A stretch of DNA of 64,000 nt from NCBI GenBank assembly GCA_903824045.1, contig CAIJVD010000010.1, positions 1-64,000 on the forward strand, in the 5' to 3' direction. Of this stretch, positions 46,172 through 55,571 are shown piece after piece (positions within the stretch are counted from its first letter, which is position 1; every line of letters starts with the position of its first letter). The DNA is from an uncultured Chlorobiaceae bacterium. GTDB lineage: Bacteria; Bacteroidota; Chlorobiia; Chlorobiales; Chlorobiaceae. The translations under genes were made by a program, and so were the position numbers. The notes under the pieces were generated by a model, which searched no databases, was not told the origin of the DNA, and was given only the letters and a program-made list of their open reading frames with translations.

Positions 46172-47494
46172 ATGAGCATTATTTTCCAGCATGCACGGCT
46201 GCTCAACCCCCTCGAAAATCTCGATCGTGAAGGAACGCTGAGGGTTGCCGATGACGGGACCATAGAGGCAGTTGCATTCGGCAATGAACCGCTTGCGTCA
46301 TCCCCTCAGGACCGGGTGGTAGATCTCAGCGGGAAAATCCTTGCCCCGGGCCTCTTCGATATGCACTGCCACTTCCGGGAGCCGGGGCAGGAGTACAAGG
46401 AGACCCTCGAAAGCGGAGCAGCGGCCGCGGCCGCCGGCGGATTTACCGGCGTTGCTCTCATGCCGAACACGAAGCCAGCGATTGACAGTCCGCTCGGAGT
46501 CGCCTATATCCGCCATCACTCGGCACTGCTTCCGGTCGATCTCGAAGTCATCGGAGCCATGACTGCCGAAAGCAGAGGGGAGCATCTCGCACCGTTCGGA
46601 AAGTTCCGCTCATACGGAGTCACCGCCGTTTCCGATGACGGCACCGCAATTCAGAGCAGCCAGATCATGCGCCTGGCCTTCGAATACGCATCGAACTTCG
46701 ATCTGCTCATCATACAGCACTGCGAAGACAAATCCCTGACCCAGGGCGCAGTAATGAACGAAGGCCTCTTCTCGGCACAGCTCGGACTGAAAGGAATTCC
46801 TGAAGTTGCCGAAGCCATCATGCTCGCCCGCGACCTCCTGCTCATGCGCTACCTCGAAGAGCATAAACTCCACGACCCGCTCAGAAGGCCCCGCTACCAT
46901 GTGGCCCATATCAGCACAAAGGAGTCGCTCAATCTTGTCCGCAAGGCAAAAAAAGAAGGTCTCCAGGTCACCTGCGAGGTAACGCCGCACCATTTCACCC
47001 TTTGTGACGAGGACCTTTTCCTTGCGCCGAGCAAGGGAAACTACCTCATGAAACCACCGCTCGTCTCAAAGGAGAACCGCGACGCCCTGATTGAGGGCAT
47101 TGCCGACGGAACGATTGATGCAATAGCGACCGATCATGCACCTCATGCCTCGCACGAAAAAGAGTGCCCGCCCGATCATGCCTCATTCGGCATTATCGGG
47201 CTTGAAACTGCAGTCGGCCTCACCCTCACCGAACTGGTTGAGAAAAAGGTGATCACCATGGGGCGCGCCATTGAGCTGCTTTCGGTCAATCCGAGGGCCA
47301 TCATGAATCTGCGGCCGATCCGATTCACCGCAGGAGAGCAGGCCAACTTCACCCTTATCGACCCGAATGCAGAGTGGACTCTCAGAGCGGAATCGATTCG
47401 CTCAAAATCCTCGAACACCCCGTTTCTGAACCGCTCACTGACAGGCCGGGCAACAGGTATATTCCACAAGGGAAAGTTTCTCGAAACGAATTGA
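46172..47494 (+). CDS. pyrC: Dihydroorotase
   Basis: Third step of pyrimidine synthesis: carbamoyl-aspartate cyclisation to dihydroorotate. 440 residues of the class I dihydroorotase type: DMHCHFREPGQEYKETLESGAAAAAAGGFTGV (metal HxH and substrate Arg), MPNTKPAIDS, HHFTLCDED, and IDAIATDHAPHASHEKECP (metal Asp). All catalytic residues are present, so this is not the inactive PyrC' form. It is 24 bp downstream of the FAH-family gene, on the same strand. Confidence 0.96.
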   Translation: MSIIFQHARLLNPLENLDREGTLRVADDGTIEAVAFGNEPLASSPQDRVVDLSGKILAPGLFDMHCHFREPGQEYKETLESGAAAAAAGGFTGVALMPNTKPAIDSPLGVAYIRHHSALLPVDLEVIGAMTAESRGEHLAPFGKFRSYGVTAVSDDGTAIQSSQIMRLAFEYASNFDLLIIQHCEDKSLTQGAVMNEGLFSAQLGLKGIPEVAEAIMLARDLLLMRYLEEHKLHDPLRRPRYHVAHISTKESLNLVRKAKKEGLQVTCEVTPHHFTLCDEDLFLAPSKGNYLMKPPLVSKENRDALIEGIADGTIDAIATDHAPHASHEKECPPDHASFGIIGLETAVGLTLTELVEKKVITMGRAIELLSVNPRAIMNLRPIRFTAGEQANFTLIDPNAEWTLRAESIRSKSSNTPFLNRSLTGRATGIFHKGKFLETN

Positions 47495-47622
47495 TTTTAT
47501 TGAAAACTCATGCGACGCAGCTCTTGCTTGACGGTATTTTTTTTATTACTTTGATGCTCATTTTCAAAGAGAGAGTGCAGCAACAGCACAGCGTCTTAAC
47601 CAATTGAATTAACGCATTAGTC

Positions 47623-47817
47623 ATGGCAAAGAAACAAACGTTCGGCGATAAAGGCAAAAAAACAGGTGTCAGTGATTTCAAGATGGCAAAGCTTGTTTTT
47701 TCCGTTAAATCAGAAAAGAGCAACGCCTGGAAATTCATCGAAAAAAACGTCCGGATCCCCAACGGAGAGAATGAACAGCCAATTCTTGCAAAAGCAATCA
47801 GCGACTACGCGAAATAA
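47623..47817 (+). CDS. Uncharacterised 64-aa basic protein
   Basis: Reads MAKKQTFGDKGKKTGVSDF with later FSVKSEKSNAWKFIEKNV and ends SDYAK; lysine-rich N-terminus and compact helical C-terminal half. No family recognised; a lineage-specific small protein, possibly nucleic-acid-binding because of its charge. It is followed directly by a perfect hairpin at 47833-47860, which supports a real transcription unit. Confidence 0.72.
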   Translation: MAKKQTFGDKGKKTGVSDFKMAKLVFSVKSEKSNAWKFIEKNVRIPNGENEQPILAKAISDYAK

Positions 47818-47832
47818 GCTCTTTAATCGCCG

Positions 47833-47860
47833 AATCAGGACATCTCCGGATGTCCTGATT
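47833..47860 (+). terminator. Hairpin terminator after 64-aa gene
   Basis: Perfect 12-bp stem AATCAGGACATC/GATGTCCTGATT with loop TCCG. It is followed by a C-rich tract rather than T residues, so its strength as an intrinsic terminator is uncertain. Confidence 0.7.
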
Positions 47861-47895
47861 CCCCCCTCTCCGATCATTTCTTTCTCCTTTTTTCC

Positions 47896-48681
47896 ATGAC
47901 AGAACGTTCCGGCGGTTCAGCAACTGCGCCCTCACCGAAGTGGTTTGAGGAGTGGTTCAACCACCCCTTCTATCTTGCAGTATACAGCCACAGAGACCGC
48001 CAGGAGGCAGCCGAGTGCATTCAGACCATCATCTCCCTTACAGGCATCAACCCCCTTGATTCCCCTGCGGTTTCGGCGCTCGATATTGCCTGTGGCGCAG
48101 GACGCCACGCCCTTGAGCTGGCCCGCCTCGGCTGCGTCGTCACCGCCAATGACCTCGCCCCGTTCCTCCTGGAAAAAGCAGAAAAGGATGCCAATGCTTC
48201 CGGCCTGAAGCTCAAGCTCACCTGCCGCGACATGAGAGCGGTTCATGACCGGGAGTGCTTCGACCTGGTCGTTCAGCTCTTTACAAGTTTCGGATATTTC
48301 GATACAAAGGAGGATGACCGGCTGGTATTGCGAAATGTGCATGCGGCGCTGAAACAGGGAGGATGGTATGCGCTTGATCTTATCAACCCCGACCATCTTC
48401 GGAAGAACCTTGTCGCCCGCTCCAGCAGAACCTCAGGCGATCTTACGGTTCAGGAAGAGCGCAAGCTTGAGGGCGAGCGGGTGAGCAAAAGCATAACGAT
48501 CTCGTCTCCTTCCGGTGAACAGGCCACCTTCACGGAGTCGGTCAGAATCTATGGGAAGGATGAAATTACGGGGATCCTGAGCGAGGCGGGCTTCACTGTG
48601 AAAGCCTTTGCGGGCAGCTACACGGGTGAGCCGTTTACAGCAGCATCGCCTCGAATGATGCTCATCTGCCGCAAAAGCTGA
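47896..48681 (+). CDS. Class I SAM-dependent methyltransferase
   Basis: A 261-residue methyltransferase. Motif I is ALDIACGAGRHALELARLGC, followed by VTANDLAPFLLEKA (acidic loop) and FDLVVQLFTSFGYFDTKEDD; the opening PKWFEEWFNHPFYLAVYSHRD is found in a subgroup of uncharacterised methyltransferases. Substrate unknown. It follows the 64-aa gene and its hairpin and is convergent with the epimerase gene. No ribosome site is obvious at the ATG. Confidence 0.9.
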   Translation: MTERSGGSATAPSPKWFEEWFNHPFYLAVYSHRDRQEAAECIQTIISLTGINPLDSPAVSALDIACGAGRHALELARLGCVVTANDLAPFLLEKAEKDANASGLKLKLTCRDMRAVHDRECFDLVVQLFTSFGYFDTKEDDRLVLRNVHAALKQGGWYALDLINPDHLRKNLVARSSRTSGDLTVQEERKLEGERVSKSITISSPSGEQATFTESVRIYGKDEITGILSEAGFTVKAFAGSYTGEPFTAASPRMMLICRKS

Positions 48682-48715
48682 CCCCCATCGCCGCTCCGCG
48701 CAAAGGGGGGAAATA

Positions 48716-49711
48716 TCAGGTCAGCAGGTTACGCTCCCGGTACCACTCGAAAGCACTGCGAATGCTGTGTTCATGAGCTTCAGTGCGCATGCCGAGCTCT
48801 CGCTTCGCCTTTGTTGAATCAAAGTAGAGAAACTCCGAGGCAACCCTGAACATCGACATGTTGAAGAGTTTGGAGATATTGTGCCTTCCTTTGTAGCGAT
48901 CAAGGGCGGACTTCAGAATTTTGGCGGCCCAAAGCGGAAGCGGCATGTGAATTTTAGGAGCGCCGGTAACTCTGGAAATAGTCTCAAAAAGCTTTTTGTA
49001 GGATACATTGTCTCCGCCAATTATGTAACGCTCACCGGTACGCCCTCTCTCCATGGCCGTCATGATGGTCTCACCGACAATCTCGACGTCAACGACACAG
49101 ATTCCGCCCATCGGATAGAAAGGAAGCCGTTTGTTATATGCATCCTTGATGATGCGGCCTGCATTGAAGTTGATGTCGCCAGCGCCAAAGACAAATGCCG
49201 GATTGACGATAACGCAGTCAAGCCCCTTTTTGATGGCTTCGGCAACCTCCTGCTCAGCCTTGCGCTTTGTTCTTGCGTACTCGAGACTGATCTCGTCAAA
49301 ATTCCAGACTACCGACTCGTCGACCGGCTTCTGATTGAAGGCTATCCCGACGGCCGTAATTGAGCTGACATGAACAACCCGTTTAACCCCGCACTGAAGG
49401 GCCGCACCGAGAATGTTCTGGGTTCCCTCGACGTTGATTTTCTGAAGAAGCGCATTTTTCTTGTCACCCATGTAGGTAAGGCCTGCCGTATGGTAGACGA
49501 GGTCCATACCCTCCATCGCCGCATCGACCGAAGCCGCGTTGGTTATGTCCCCATAAACGAGGTTGATTTTCGGCAGAACATCCGATAAAGAGGTCAGATC
49601 GGAACTTTTACGGACAAGAACAAAAATTTCGTCCGGCGTGGCTGCGAGCCTGTGAACAAGGCGTGAACCAATAAAACCGGTACCCCCGGTTACAAGAATT
49701 TTTTTAGTCAC
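48716..49711 (-). CDS. NAD(P)-dependent epimerase/dehydratase (dihydroflavonol reductase/3-beta-HSD-like)
   Basis: A 331-residue extended short-chain dehydrogenase: KILVTGGTGFIGSRLVHRL (cofactor loop), VVHVSSITAVGI, and EYARTKRKAEQEV with the catalytic Tyr-x-x-x-Lys (YARTK). The C-terminal substrate domain resembles the HpnA/dihydroflavonol 4-reductase-like group, some of which act in hopanoid or isoprenoid-lipid metabolism; no hpn genes are adjacent, so the role is open. The BMP-type lipoprotein gene lies 83 bp upstream on the same strand and may be co-transcribed. Confidence 0.88.
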   Translation of the reverse strand: MTKKILVTGGTGFIGSRLVHRLAATPDEIFVLVRKSSDLTSLSDVLPKINLVYGDITNAASVDAAMEGMDLVYHTAGLTYMGDKKNALLQKINVEGTQNILGAALQCGVKRVVHVSSITAVGIAFNQKPVDESVVWNFDEISLEYARTKRKAEQEVAEAIKKGLDCVIVNPAFVFGAGDINFNAGRIIKDAYNKRLPFYPMGGICVVDVEIVGETIMTAMERGRTGERYIIGGDNVSYKKLFETISRVTGAPKIHMPLPLWAAKILKSALDRYKGRHNISKLFNMSMFRVASEFLYFDSTKAKRELGMRTEAHEHSIRSAFEWYRERNLLT

Positions 49712-49794
49712 TACTGAAACGCTTCAATCGATTAAAAAGCAATCATTTTTTCCGCTGCCAGCACATTCCCATAACTGCAGGAACTCCTATAAAA

Positions 49795-50838
49795 TCATTG
49801 CACAACGGCGGTCTCATTGACAATAATTTTCCCCTCAACAATTTTTTTCCGTATATCCTCAATCCTCTCATGGGTTTTCGTGCCGACCAGAGCGGCATTA
49901 CGGTCATTGTAAACATAGTCGGTATAACGGTCGGCAAGACCGAACACCGCAACGGCTCCACCCTTGAACGTCCCATCCAAAACGGTTTCGACTGTCTTCA
50001 ATACAGCCCTGTCGACCGCCTTGGTCATGCTGGAAAGCACAAAGCCGGGAGCTTCAGGCTCCTGATCACGATCGGTACAGATAACCAGCTTGCGACTCTC
50101 TCTGGCGGCTTCTATGACGCCAAGACCGCTTGCTCCTGCGGCCTCATAGATGATATCGGCTCCCCTGCCGAACTGGCCTAACGCGACCTCCTTGCCCTTG
50201 GAAGGATTGGCAAAGGCACTGCCCGTCATGCCGATGTAACCGGATATCACCCTCGCCCCGGCATTGACCGACCGGACACCGGAAATGAAACCGGTTTCAA
50301 ATTTCTTGATAACACTCGACTCCATCCCGCCGATGAAACCAACAGTATTTGTTTTGGTAACAAGGCCCGCCAAGGCACCGGCAAGAAAAGAACCTCTCTT
50401 CTCTTCGAAGACAACGCCCTGAAGATTGGGCGGCATTTGAACTCCGGGCTTGCTGATATAGTCGATACAGACAAATTTCTTGGCCGGAAACTCCCTGGCA
50501 ATCACCGTAATATCATCGCTGAACAAGAGACCAACGCCTATGACAAGAGCAACATCGGGATCTGAAGCCATCTGTCGCAATGCGGCCTCCCGGTCAGCTC
50601 CCTCGCCCTGCGGCTCAACAAAGAGGAAATTGATGCCATGCTGTTTTTTTGCCATCTCCAGCCCGTTATAGGCTGAATCATTGAAGGACTTGTCACCACG
50701 TCCACCAACATCAAAAACAAGGCCGACCTGCAAGTTTTTTTTCGATAACTCCCCCTCTGCCCTATTGTTTTCACTCTTGGCGGAACAGCCGGAAAGAATA
50801 AAAAGAAAAAAAAGGAAATAAGAGAGCTTCCGCTTCAT
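49795..50838 (-). CDS. BMP/PnrA-family substrate-binding lipoprotein
   Basis: A 347-residue solute-binding protein, anchored by lipidation at FILSGCSAK. The mature chain shows VGLVFDVGGRGDKSFNDSAYNGLE, LVIGVGLLFSDDI, VGFIGGMESSVIKKFETGF and GADIIYEAAGASGLGVIEAA, the pattern of PnrA/BmpA nucleoside-binding proteins of ABC importers. No permease or ATPase gene is next to it, so it is an orphan here; it may pair with components elsewhere. The ligand is inferred to be a nucleoside or similar compound from family knowledge only. Confidence 0.9.
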   Translation of the reverse strand: MKRKLSYFLFFLFILSGCSAKSENNRAEGELSKKNLQVGLVFDVGGRGDKSFNDSAYNGLEMAKKQHGINFLFVEPQGEGADREAALRQMASDPDVALVIGVGLLFSDDITVIAREFPAKKFVCIDYISKPGVQMPPNLQGVVFEEKRGSFLAGALAGLVTKTNTVGFIGGMESSVIKKFETGFISGVRSVNAGARVISGYIGMTGSAFANPSKGKEVALGQFGRGADIIYEAAGASGLGVIEAARESRKLVICTDRDQEPEAPGFVLSSMTKAVDRAVLKTVETVLDGTFKGGAVAVFGLADRYTDYVYNDRNAALVGTKTHERIEDIRKKIVEGKIIVNETAVVQ

Positions 50839-50988
50839 CTGACTATTGAACCAAAGGTTGATTATTCCTCGTAGGTTACCGCGTTTTTTTAATCCGGAAT
50901 TTATGAAATATTCTCCCTAATTAAAAGCCCGAAGATAACGAGCGCAGCCAAAGCCTTCGCCACCGCAGAGCTGCCGATCACCAGCGAC

Positions 50989-51714
50989 TCAGGTGCCGCA
51001 ACAGCCTCTATACTCCTTACCGCTTCCGCAGGGACAGCGGTCATGCCTTCTGATCGTAAAGATTCGGGCTACAGGTTTCGCGATATCTGCCGCTGCTTCT
51101 CCCTTCGCTATCCGGGCTGAATACCAGAATCGATAGATATGACTGACGCTGTTTGCGACAAGCTCTTTCAGCCGCCTCCGCTCATCCCCTCCTAACTCCT
51201 GATCTTCATGCTCACCTCCGGCGAGCATCAGCATCGGGCCAAGCATCAGAGCGGCGGAATGGCCACCTTCATCAATGGCGACAAAGATAGGCTTCCAATG
51301 ATCGTAATAGAGCTCGATACCAAACATGAACGCCGCTGCCCAGGAGGCAACAGCCGACTCTTCAGCTTCCCTGGAAGGATAGGCAAAAAAATTGAAAACA
51401 GGCATAAAGCCATCCGGATCAGTCCGGATCGCGGCCTCAAGAGCGCCCATATAACGCACCAGAAGCCATCTGAGCCGCTGATCCTGCCCGGCAGAAGAGC
51501 TTCCGTCGAATTCGCTTTCCCGTGTTCCGATGACATAGCCAGTCCACTCCTCCGGAGTGACAGAGACCGGCCCGATAGCGAGTGCCGTTGCAAATCCGTC
51601 AAGGCCGTCAAGCGTCATGAGATCGGAAGTGGACGACTCAAACCGGAGAACGCGGTTGAGCTCCTCCAGCTCCAGGCTGGAAAGCGGCGTAGACAATGTA
51701 CTCAACGGCCCCAT
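50989..51714 (-). CDS. UPF0149 (YecA-like) protein with C-terminal SEC-C motif
   Basis: A 241-residue protein. The main part is UPF0149: LMTLDGLDGFATALAIGPVSVTPEEW and AFMFGIELYYDHWKPIF. The C-terminus is a zinc-binding SEC-C motif, RCPCGSGKEYRGCCG, the same tail found in SecA, which in YecA proteins allows ribosome or SecA-related association. Likely cytoplasmic. It is divergent from the NlpC/P60 gene and has no operon partner. Confidence 0.92.
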   Translation of the reverse strand: MGPLSTLSTPLSSLELEELNRVLRFESSTSDLMTLDGLDGFATALAIGPVSVTPEEWTGYVIGTRESEFDGSSSAGQDQRLRWLLVRYMGALEAAIRTDPDGFMPVFNFFAYPSREAEESAVASWAAAFMFGIELYYDHWKPIFVAIDEGGHSAALMLGPMLMLAGGEHEDQELGGDERRRLKELVANSVSHIYRFWYSARIAKGEAAADIAKPVARIFTIRRHDRCPCGSGKEYRGCCGT

Positions 51715-51935
51715 CGACCTCTCTTCAAAAGTTGCTGTCCGGGCCTATCCCCGCACTGTTTGTAACTCGTAGCTGTCTTCAGCATGGTCAAGTAAACGGA
51801 TGCGCGCAAAAGATCAATAAAGATCGGCTGCGCCTTAAAAAGTTAGAATAATCACTTATTTGTTCTTATAATGATCGATAGAAAATTCTCGACCCGAAGA
51901 CCCCATTCCTTTTACACTTTCAGACCGAGCACTCT

Positions 51936-52565
51936 ATGTCCTCATTCAAGTGCATACATGTTCCGCTACAAAAAGCTGTCCGTTCCTACCGGACAATGCT
52001 GTTGATCCTTGCAGCTTCAGCCATACAATCACTCTCTCCTGCAGCTGTTTTTTCCGAGACCGCCCCTGAACCTTTCCTCAAACAGCACACTCAGCAGGTT
52101 TCAGAAACGCCCCGTCCGTTCACGGACTCCATGCAGAAGTTTTTTTCCAATGTCACCCGGTACTTCGGAACACATTACCGCTCCGGCGGCCAGACCCCTG
52201 CGGGCTTTGACTGTTCCGGCTTTGTACGCTTCATGTTCGGCAAAACATTTGACATGGAGCTGCCAAGATCCTCAACGGAGATGGCTGCCATCGGAACAAA
52301 GGTAAACAAGGACGACCTTCAGCCCGGAGATCTTGTGTTTTTCCAGACAAAAGGGCGCAGAATCAATCATGTCGGCATCTTTATCGGCAACGATACCTTC
52401 ATTCACTCATCCCTCTCGAAGGGCATCACTGAAGACCGGCTGAACCACAGCTACTTCGAAAAACGCTTTGCCGGCGCAGTAAGGGTCCTCGACCCCGCAA
52501 CAGCCAAAAGCCCCGCTCTGCCTGTCAAGACCAAAGAGACAAAAGCGCAGGGCGAAGCCTCCTGA
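51936..52565 (+). CDS. Secreted NlpC/P60 peptidoglycan endopeptidase
   Basis: A 209-residue protein with an N-terminal hydrophobic signal (TMLLILAASAIQSLSPAAVFS) and one NlpC/P60 domain: GFDCSGFVRFMFG (catalytic Cys), RINHVGIFIGN (catalytic His) and FIHSS (third polar residue). It hydrolyses gamma-D-Glu-diamino acid bonds in peptide stems. The tail is Lys/Ala-rich. It may start at the in-frame Met just before the hydrophobic stretch (MLLILAAS). A hairpin lies shortly downstream. Confidence 0.93.
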   Translation: MSSFKCIHVPLQKAVRSYRTMLLILAASAIQSLSPAAVFSETAPEPFLKQHTQQVSETPRPFTDSMQKFFSNVTRYFGTHYRSGGQTPAGFDCSGFVRFMFGKTFDMELPRSSTEMAAIGTKVNKDDLQPGDLVFFQTKGRRINHVGIFIGNDTFIHSSLSKGITEDRLNHSYFEKRFAGAVRVLDPATAKSPALPVKTKETKAQGEAS

Positions 52566-52591
52566 CACCTTTTCCTTCTTTTCCTTATACA

Positions 52592-52619
52592 GGGAGCATA
52601 GCAATTGCGATATGCTCCC
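52592..52619. terminator. Hairpin downstream of NlpC/P60 gene
   Basis: Perfect stem GGGAGCATA/TATGCTCCC with a 10-nt loop GCAATTGCGA that itself is palindromic. No T tract follows, so it could be a stabilising hairpin or weak terminator. Confidence 0.5.
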
Positions 52620-52818
52620 CCTCCCCGTTTACCCCTGCATCGTCTCAATCAAATCATCCCAAGAGCAACACCCTCCATGTAAGACCTATGTTATTTGCTG
52701 ATTTTGCATATATTGAGCGTATATGCATCAGCGCACCCTTTAGTTTCAGCTGTGCAGAGAAAACCGTTGCGTTCCCGCATACGACAACGTTCCGCCAACA
52801 TCAAACAAAGGAATTGCC

Positions 52819-53496
52819 ATGAAACACCCCAGAGTGAAATACCTGCTGCTTGCAGCGCTCGCGTCAACGGCAACTACCGCCCCGGCATTTGCCGACACTG
52901 GAAAGATCGGCGCTGCCATCAAAGCCGGCACGTCAGGAATCGGCGGAGAGGTGACGATAGGCCTGACCCCCTTCATCAATGCAAGAACAGGAGTTAACGC
53001 CTTCAATTACGACGGATCTGCCACCGAGAGCGATGTCCGCTATAACTACAGCCTGAGGCTGAAATCCTATCCCGTACTTCTCGACTGGCACCCGTTTGAA
53101 GATTCAGGATTCAGAATAACTTCCGGTGTCGTCATCAACAACAACACTCTCAGCGCAACAGGCGCCCCCCAAACCTCCTATACCATCGGAAACACGACCT
53201 ACTCCGCCGAGGAAATAGGAACGCTCTCGGGCAATGTCACCTTCAAGCACTATGCACCCTTTGCAGGCATCGGCTGGGGGAATGCCGTTGGAAACCACTC
53301 GGCTCTCTCTTTCGCTGTGGACCTCGGCGTCATCTTTCAGGGCACCCCTGATGTCGCACTTGCTGCAAGCGGCTCTATGGCTACCAATGAGCTGTTCAAA
53401 GCCGATCTTGACAGGGAGATCAACACTGTGAAGAGCAAGATCAATGATATCAAATACTATCCAGTGATCTCACTCGGCCTTGCCTATAAATTCTGA
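52819..53496 (+). CDS. Outer-membrane beta-barrel protein, small
   Basis: A 225-residue protein with a signal peptide (KYLLLAALASTATTAPAFA) and a mature chain of alternating hydrophobic strands (KIGAAIKAGTSGIGGEVTIGLTPFINARTGVNAF, YSLRLKSYPVLLDWHPF), ending YPVISLGLAYKF with the terminal Phe required for BAM insertion. About eight to ten strands are likely. Function is unknown. It is monocistronic as seen here. Confidence 0.87.
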   Translation: MKHPRVKYLLLAALASTATTAPAFADTGKIGAAIKAGTSGIGGEVTIGLTPFINARTGVNAFNYDGSATESDVRYNYSLRLKSYPVLLDWHPFEDSGFRITSGVVINNNTLSATGAPQTSYTIGNTTYSAEEIGTLSGNVTFKHYAPFAGIGWGNAVGNHSALSFAVDLGVIFQGTPDVALAASGSMATNELFKADLDREINTVKSKINDIKYYPVISLGLAYKF

Positions 53497-53767
53497 GCGC
53501 TGCTCACCCCTCTTTTTTACTCCTGATGCGGCTCCAGCTTAGAGCGGATGCCGCACAGGCCTTTTTTCGCCCCGGAACGAACCTTTTTCACACCAATAAC
53601 TATCCGCTGTCCCCCTGTAATCATCATCCATCAAATCGCAATGGAGCATCCTCTTTGAAAGACCCCATCTGATTATTCATCGTAACCAATTGTTACACCA
53701 GGAACAGCGGAAAACCTCTTTTTTCTCTGCATGCCAAAGCGAGCGCGAGCACCAAACCCGGAACGGC

Positions 53768-54823
53768 TCATTGCAGACAAAGATGCTGCTGCTGCAGCAG
53801 ACGGTAGTAAAGCTCCTCGTACTTCCCCACCATGCAGTTCAGCGAAAAACGTCGCTCAAACTCCTCCCGGCAAGCATGGCGCGACAACTCTCCGACATGA
53901 TGAATCGCCTCAATAAAATCAAGCCGGCTTTCACAGATAAAGCCCGTTTTGCCATGCGTTATCACTTCCGGTACTGAACCGCACCCCCTTGCAATCACCG
54001 GAGTTCCGCATGCGAGCGCCTCAATCATCACCAATCCGAACGGTTCAGGCCAGTCTATGGTATTAAGAAGTGCAATTGATTCTCGAAGCAACTCAATCTT
54101 GCGATATTCGTCAACCTCACCCACATAGTCGATCAGCGGATGATCAAGCAGTGGTTTCACTTTTTCCTCAAAATAGAGCCTGTCTGCCGGATCGATCTTG
54201 GCGGCAATCTTCAGCGGCACATGACAAGCCTTGGCAAGCATGATCGCCTGCACAGGTTTTTTCTCTTCGGAAAAACGTCCCAGATAAAGAAAATACTTTC
54301 CGGGTCGTGCGCTGAATTCAAATGCTGACTTGGGATAGCCGTGATATATCGTGTCTACCCAGTTGATATCGGGGACCGGATTGCGCTGGGCGTCACTGAT
54401 CGAAACATAGCTCATATCCCTGTATGCTCTCAGCAGGTTGGGGCAATCCCCGAGATCAAGTCTGCCGTGCATGGTAAGCACGGTTGGTACTGGCGCGGTT
54501 GCTGCAAAAGGCAAGGTCAGGTATTCAAGATGCGAATGAACAATATCGAACTCATGAAGCATCCGCCCATAGACCTCTGTTAGCATCATCATGCTTATCA
54601 TGACCGGCGAGTGCGGTTTTCTGCCCAGACGAAGGCTTTCGCTTATCGGAGCAACAAGCCTGGCGCTTGTTATGGAATCTCCGGATGCAAAAAGGGTGAC
54701 CTGATGCCCCCTCTCCACCAGCCCTTCGGTTAAATGATAGACGACCCTTTCAGTCCCCCCGTATTTTTTTGGAGGCACCCGTTCAACCAGAGGAGCAACC
54801 TGAGCGATGCGAAGCTTCTTCAT
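53768..54823 (-). CDS. Glycosyltransferase, GT4 family
   Basis: A 351-residue GT-B enzyme. I start at the ATG at 54823 (MKKLRIAQVAPLVERVPPKKYGGTERVVYHLTEGLVERGH); the track's longer version begins inside the upstream sigma-like gene. The donor-binding segment EPFGLVMIEALACGTPVIARGCGSVPEVI is complete with the conserved Glu. The opening motif PPKKYGGTERVV is typical of a subgroup related to sucrose/trehalose-type and polysaccharide enzymes; the substrate is unknown. It follows the sigma-like gene by 31 bp on the same strand. Confidence 0.92.
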   Translation of the reverse strand: MKKLRIAQVAPLVERVPPKKYGGTERVVYHLTEGLVERGHQVTLFASGDSITSARLVAPISESLRLGRKPHSPVMISMMMLTEVYGRMLHEFDIVHSHLEYLTLPFAATAPVPTVLTMHGRLDLGDCPNLLRAYRDMSYVSISDAQRNPVPDINWVDTIYHGYPKSAFEFSARPGKYFLYLGRFSEEKKPVQAIMLAKACHVPLKIAAKIDPADRLYFEEKVKPLLDHPLIDYVGEVDEYRKIELLRESIALLNTIDWPEPFGLVMIEALACGTPVIARGCGSVPEVITHGKTGFICESRLDFIEAIHHVGELSRHACREEFERRFSLNCMVGKYEELYYRLLQQQHLCLQ

Positions 54824-54854
54824 CAGAGTCCGCTCCCGTTGAAGGAAATGCCAC

Positions 54855-55235
54855 TCAACAGGAGGCCTTGATGAGGGTTCCGTCGACCAGCGACTTACGT
54901 CCCCAGGATAGCCACAACCGTATTGTTCCAAGAGGTTCGCCGATAATTTCAGAGATCTCCCGATGTTTAAGACCGCTAATCTCTGACAAAAGAACAGATA
55001 ACTTTATATCTGCTGAACAGTTATGCCCTGCAACAGCGGCTTCAATTGGGGGGATGGAATCATAATAACAGCTTCTGAAGGTACGGAAAAGCTCCTTTAC
55101 TGAACTGCCCTTTGCTGCATGGCGATAGGTCCGGCTTACCAGCTCATTGGTTGCCGAGAGTGAACCGGTCATCCAGTAAGCAAGGCTGTATATATCATCC
55201 ATCAGATCATATGGCGTTTTTTTTATGCTGACCAT
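54855..55235 (-). CDS. Undersized ECF-type sigma factor-like protein
   Basis: From the ATG at 55235 (MVSIKKTPYDLMDDIYSLAYWMTGS) the gene encodes 126 residues. The first half resembles sigma region 2 (IYSLAYWMTGSLSATNELVSRTYRHA), the second half region 4 (LSVLLSEISGLKHREISEIIGEPLGTIRLWLSWGRKSL, a helix-turn-helix). At 126 residues it is well below the usual ~170-190 and the linker and the end of region 2 look shortened. It precedes the glycosyltransferase gene by 31 bp. It could be a minimal sigma factor or a degenerate regulator; promoter specificity is unknown. Confidence 0.7.
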   Translation of the reverse strand: MVSIKKTPYDLMDDIYSLAYWMTGSLSATNELVSRTYRHAAKGSSVKELFRTFRSCYYDSIPPIEAAVAGHNCSADIKLSVLLSEISGLKHREISEIIGEPLGTIRLWLSWGRKSLVDGTLIKASC

Positions 55236-55571
55236 TCCCACCCCGATAAAAAGACAGTTAATAAACGGTAACGAGGCTAAAAGCAGGCCTCTGACATTTT
55301 GTAAATGCAACTTGCATGCCAAAGGGTAAATGCGCTGGATACCGTATGAGAAGGGAGTGCAGGATTCGGAAGTGTCTCAACTTGACCGTCCTGATGTGAG
55401 ACGTTGCTGCGCTGAGCCGGGCAAAAAGAGGGCCGTTAGTGAACAGGATGAGTGAAAATGAACAAAAATATCGTTTGGAAGTGACGTCGCTGAAGTATAA
55501 AATCAACCCTAAAAAAAAAACAGAAACGATCTGCAAGGAGTGCTTTGATCATGCTTGAATCCTGAGCGGCC
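55236..55571. other. 336-bp divergent spacer, no gene seen
   Basis: AT-rich region between the sigma-like gene and the small membrane protein. The track's N-terminal extension of the sigma gene reaches into it but has no family support. Promoters for both directions should lie here. Confidence 0.45.
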
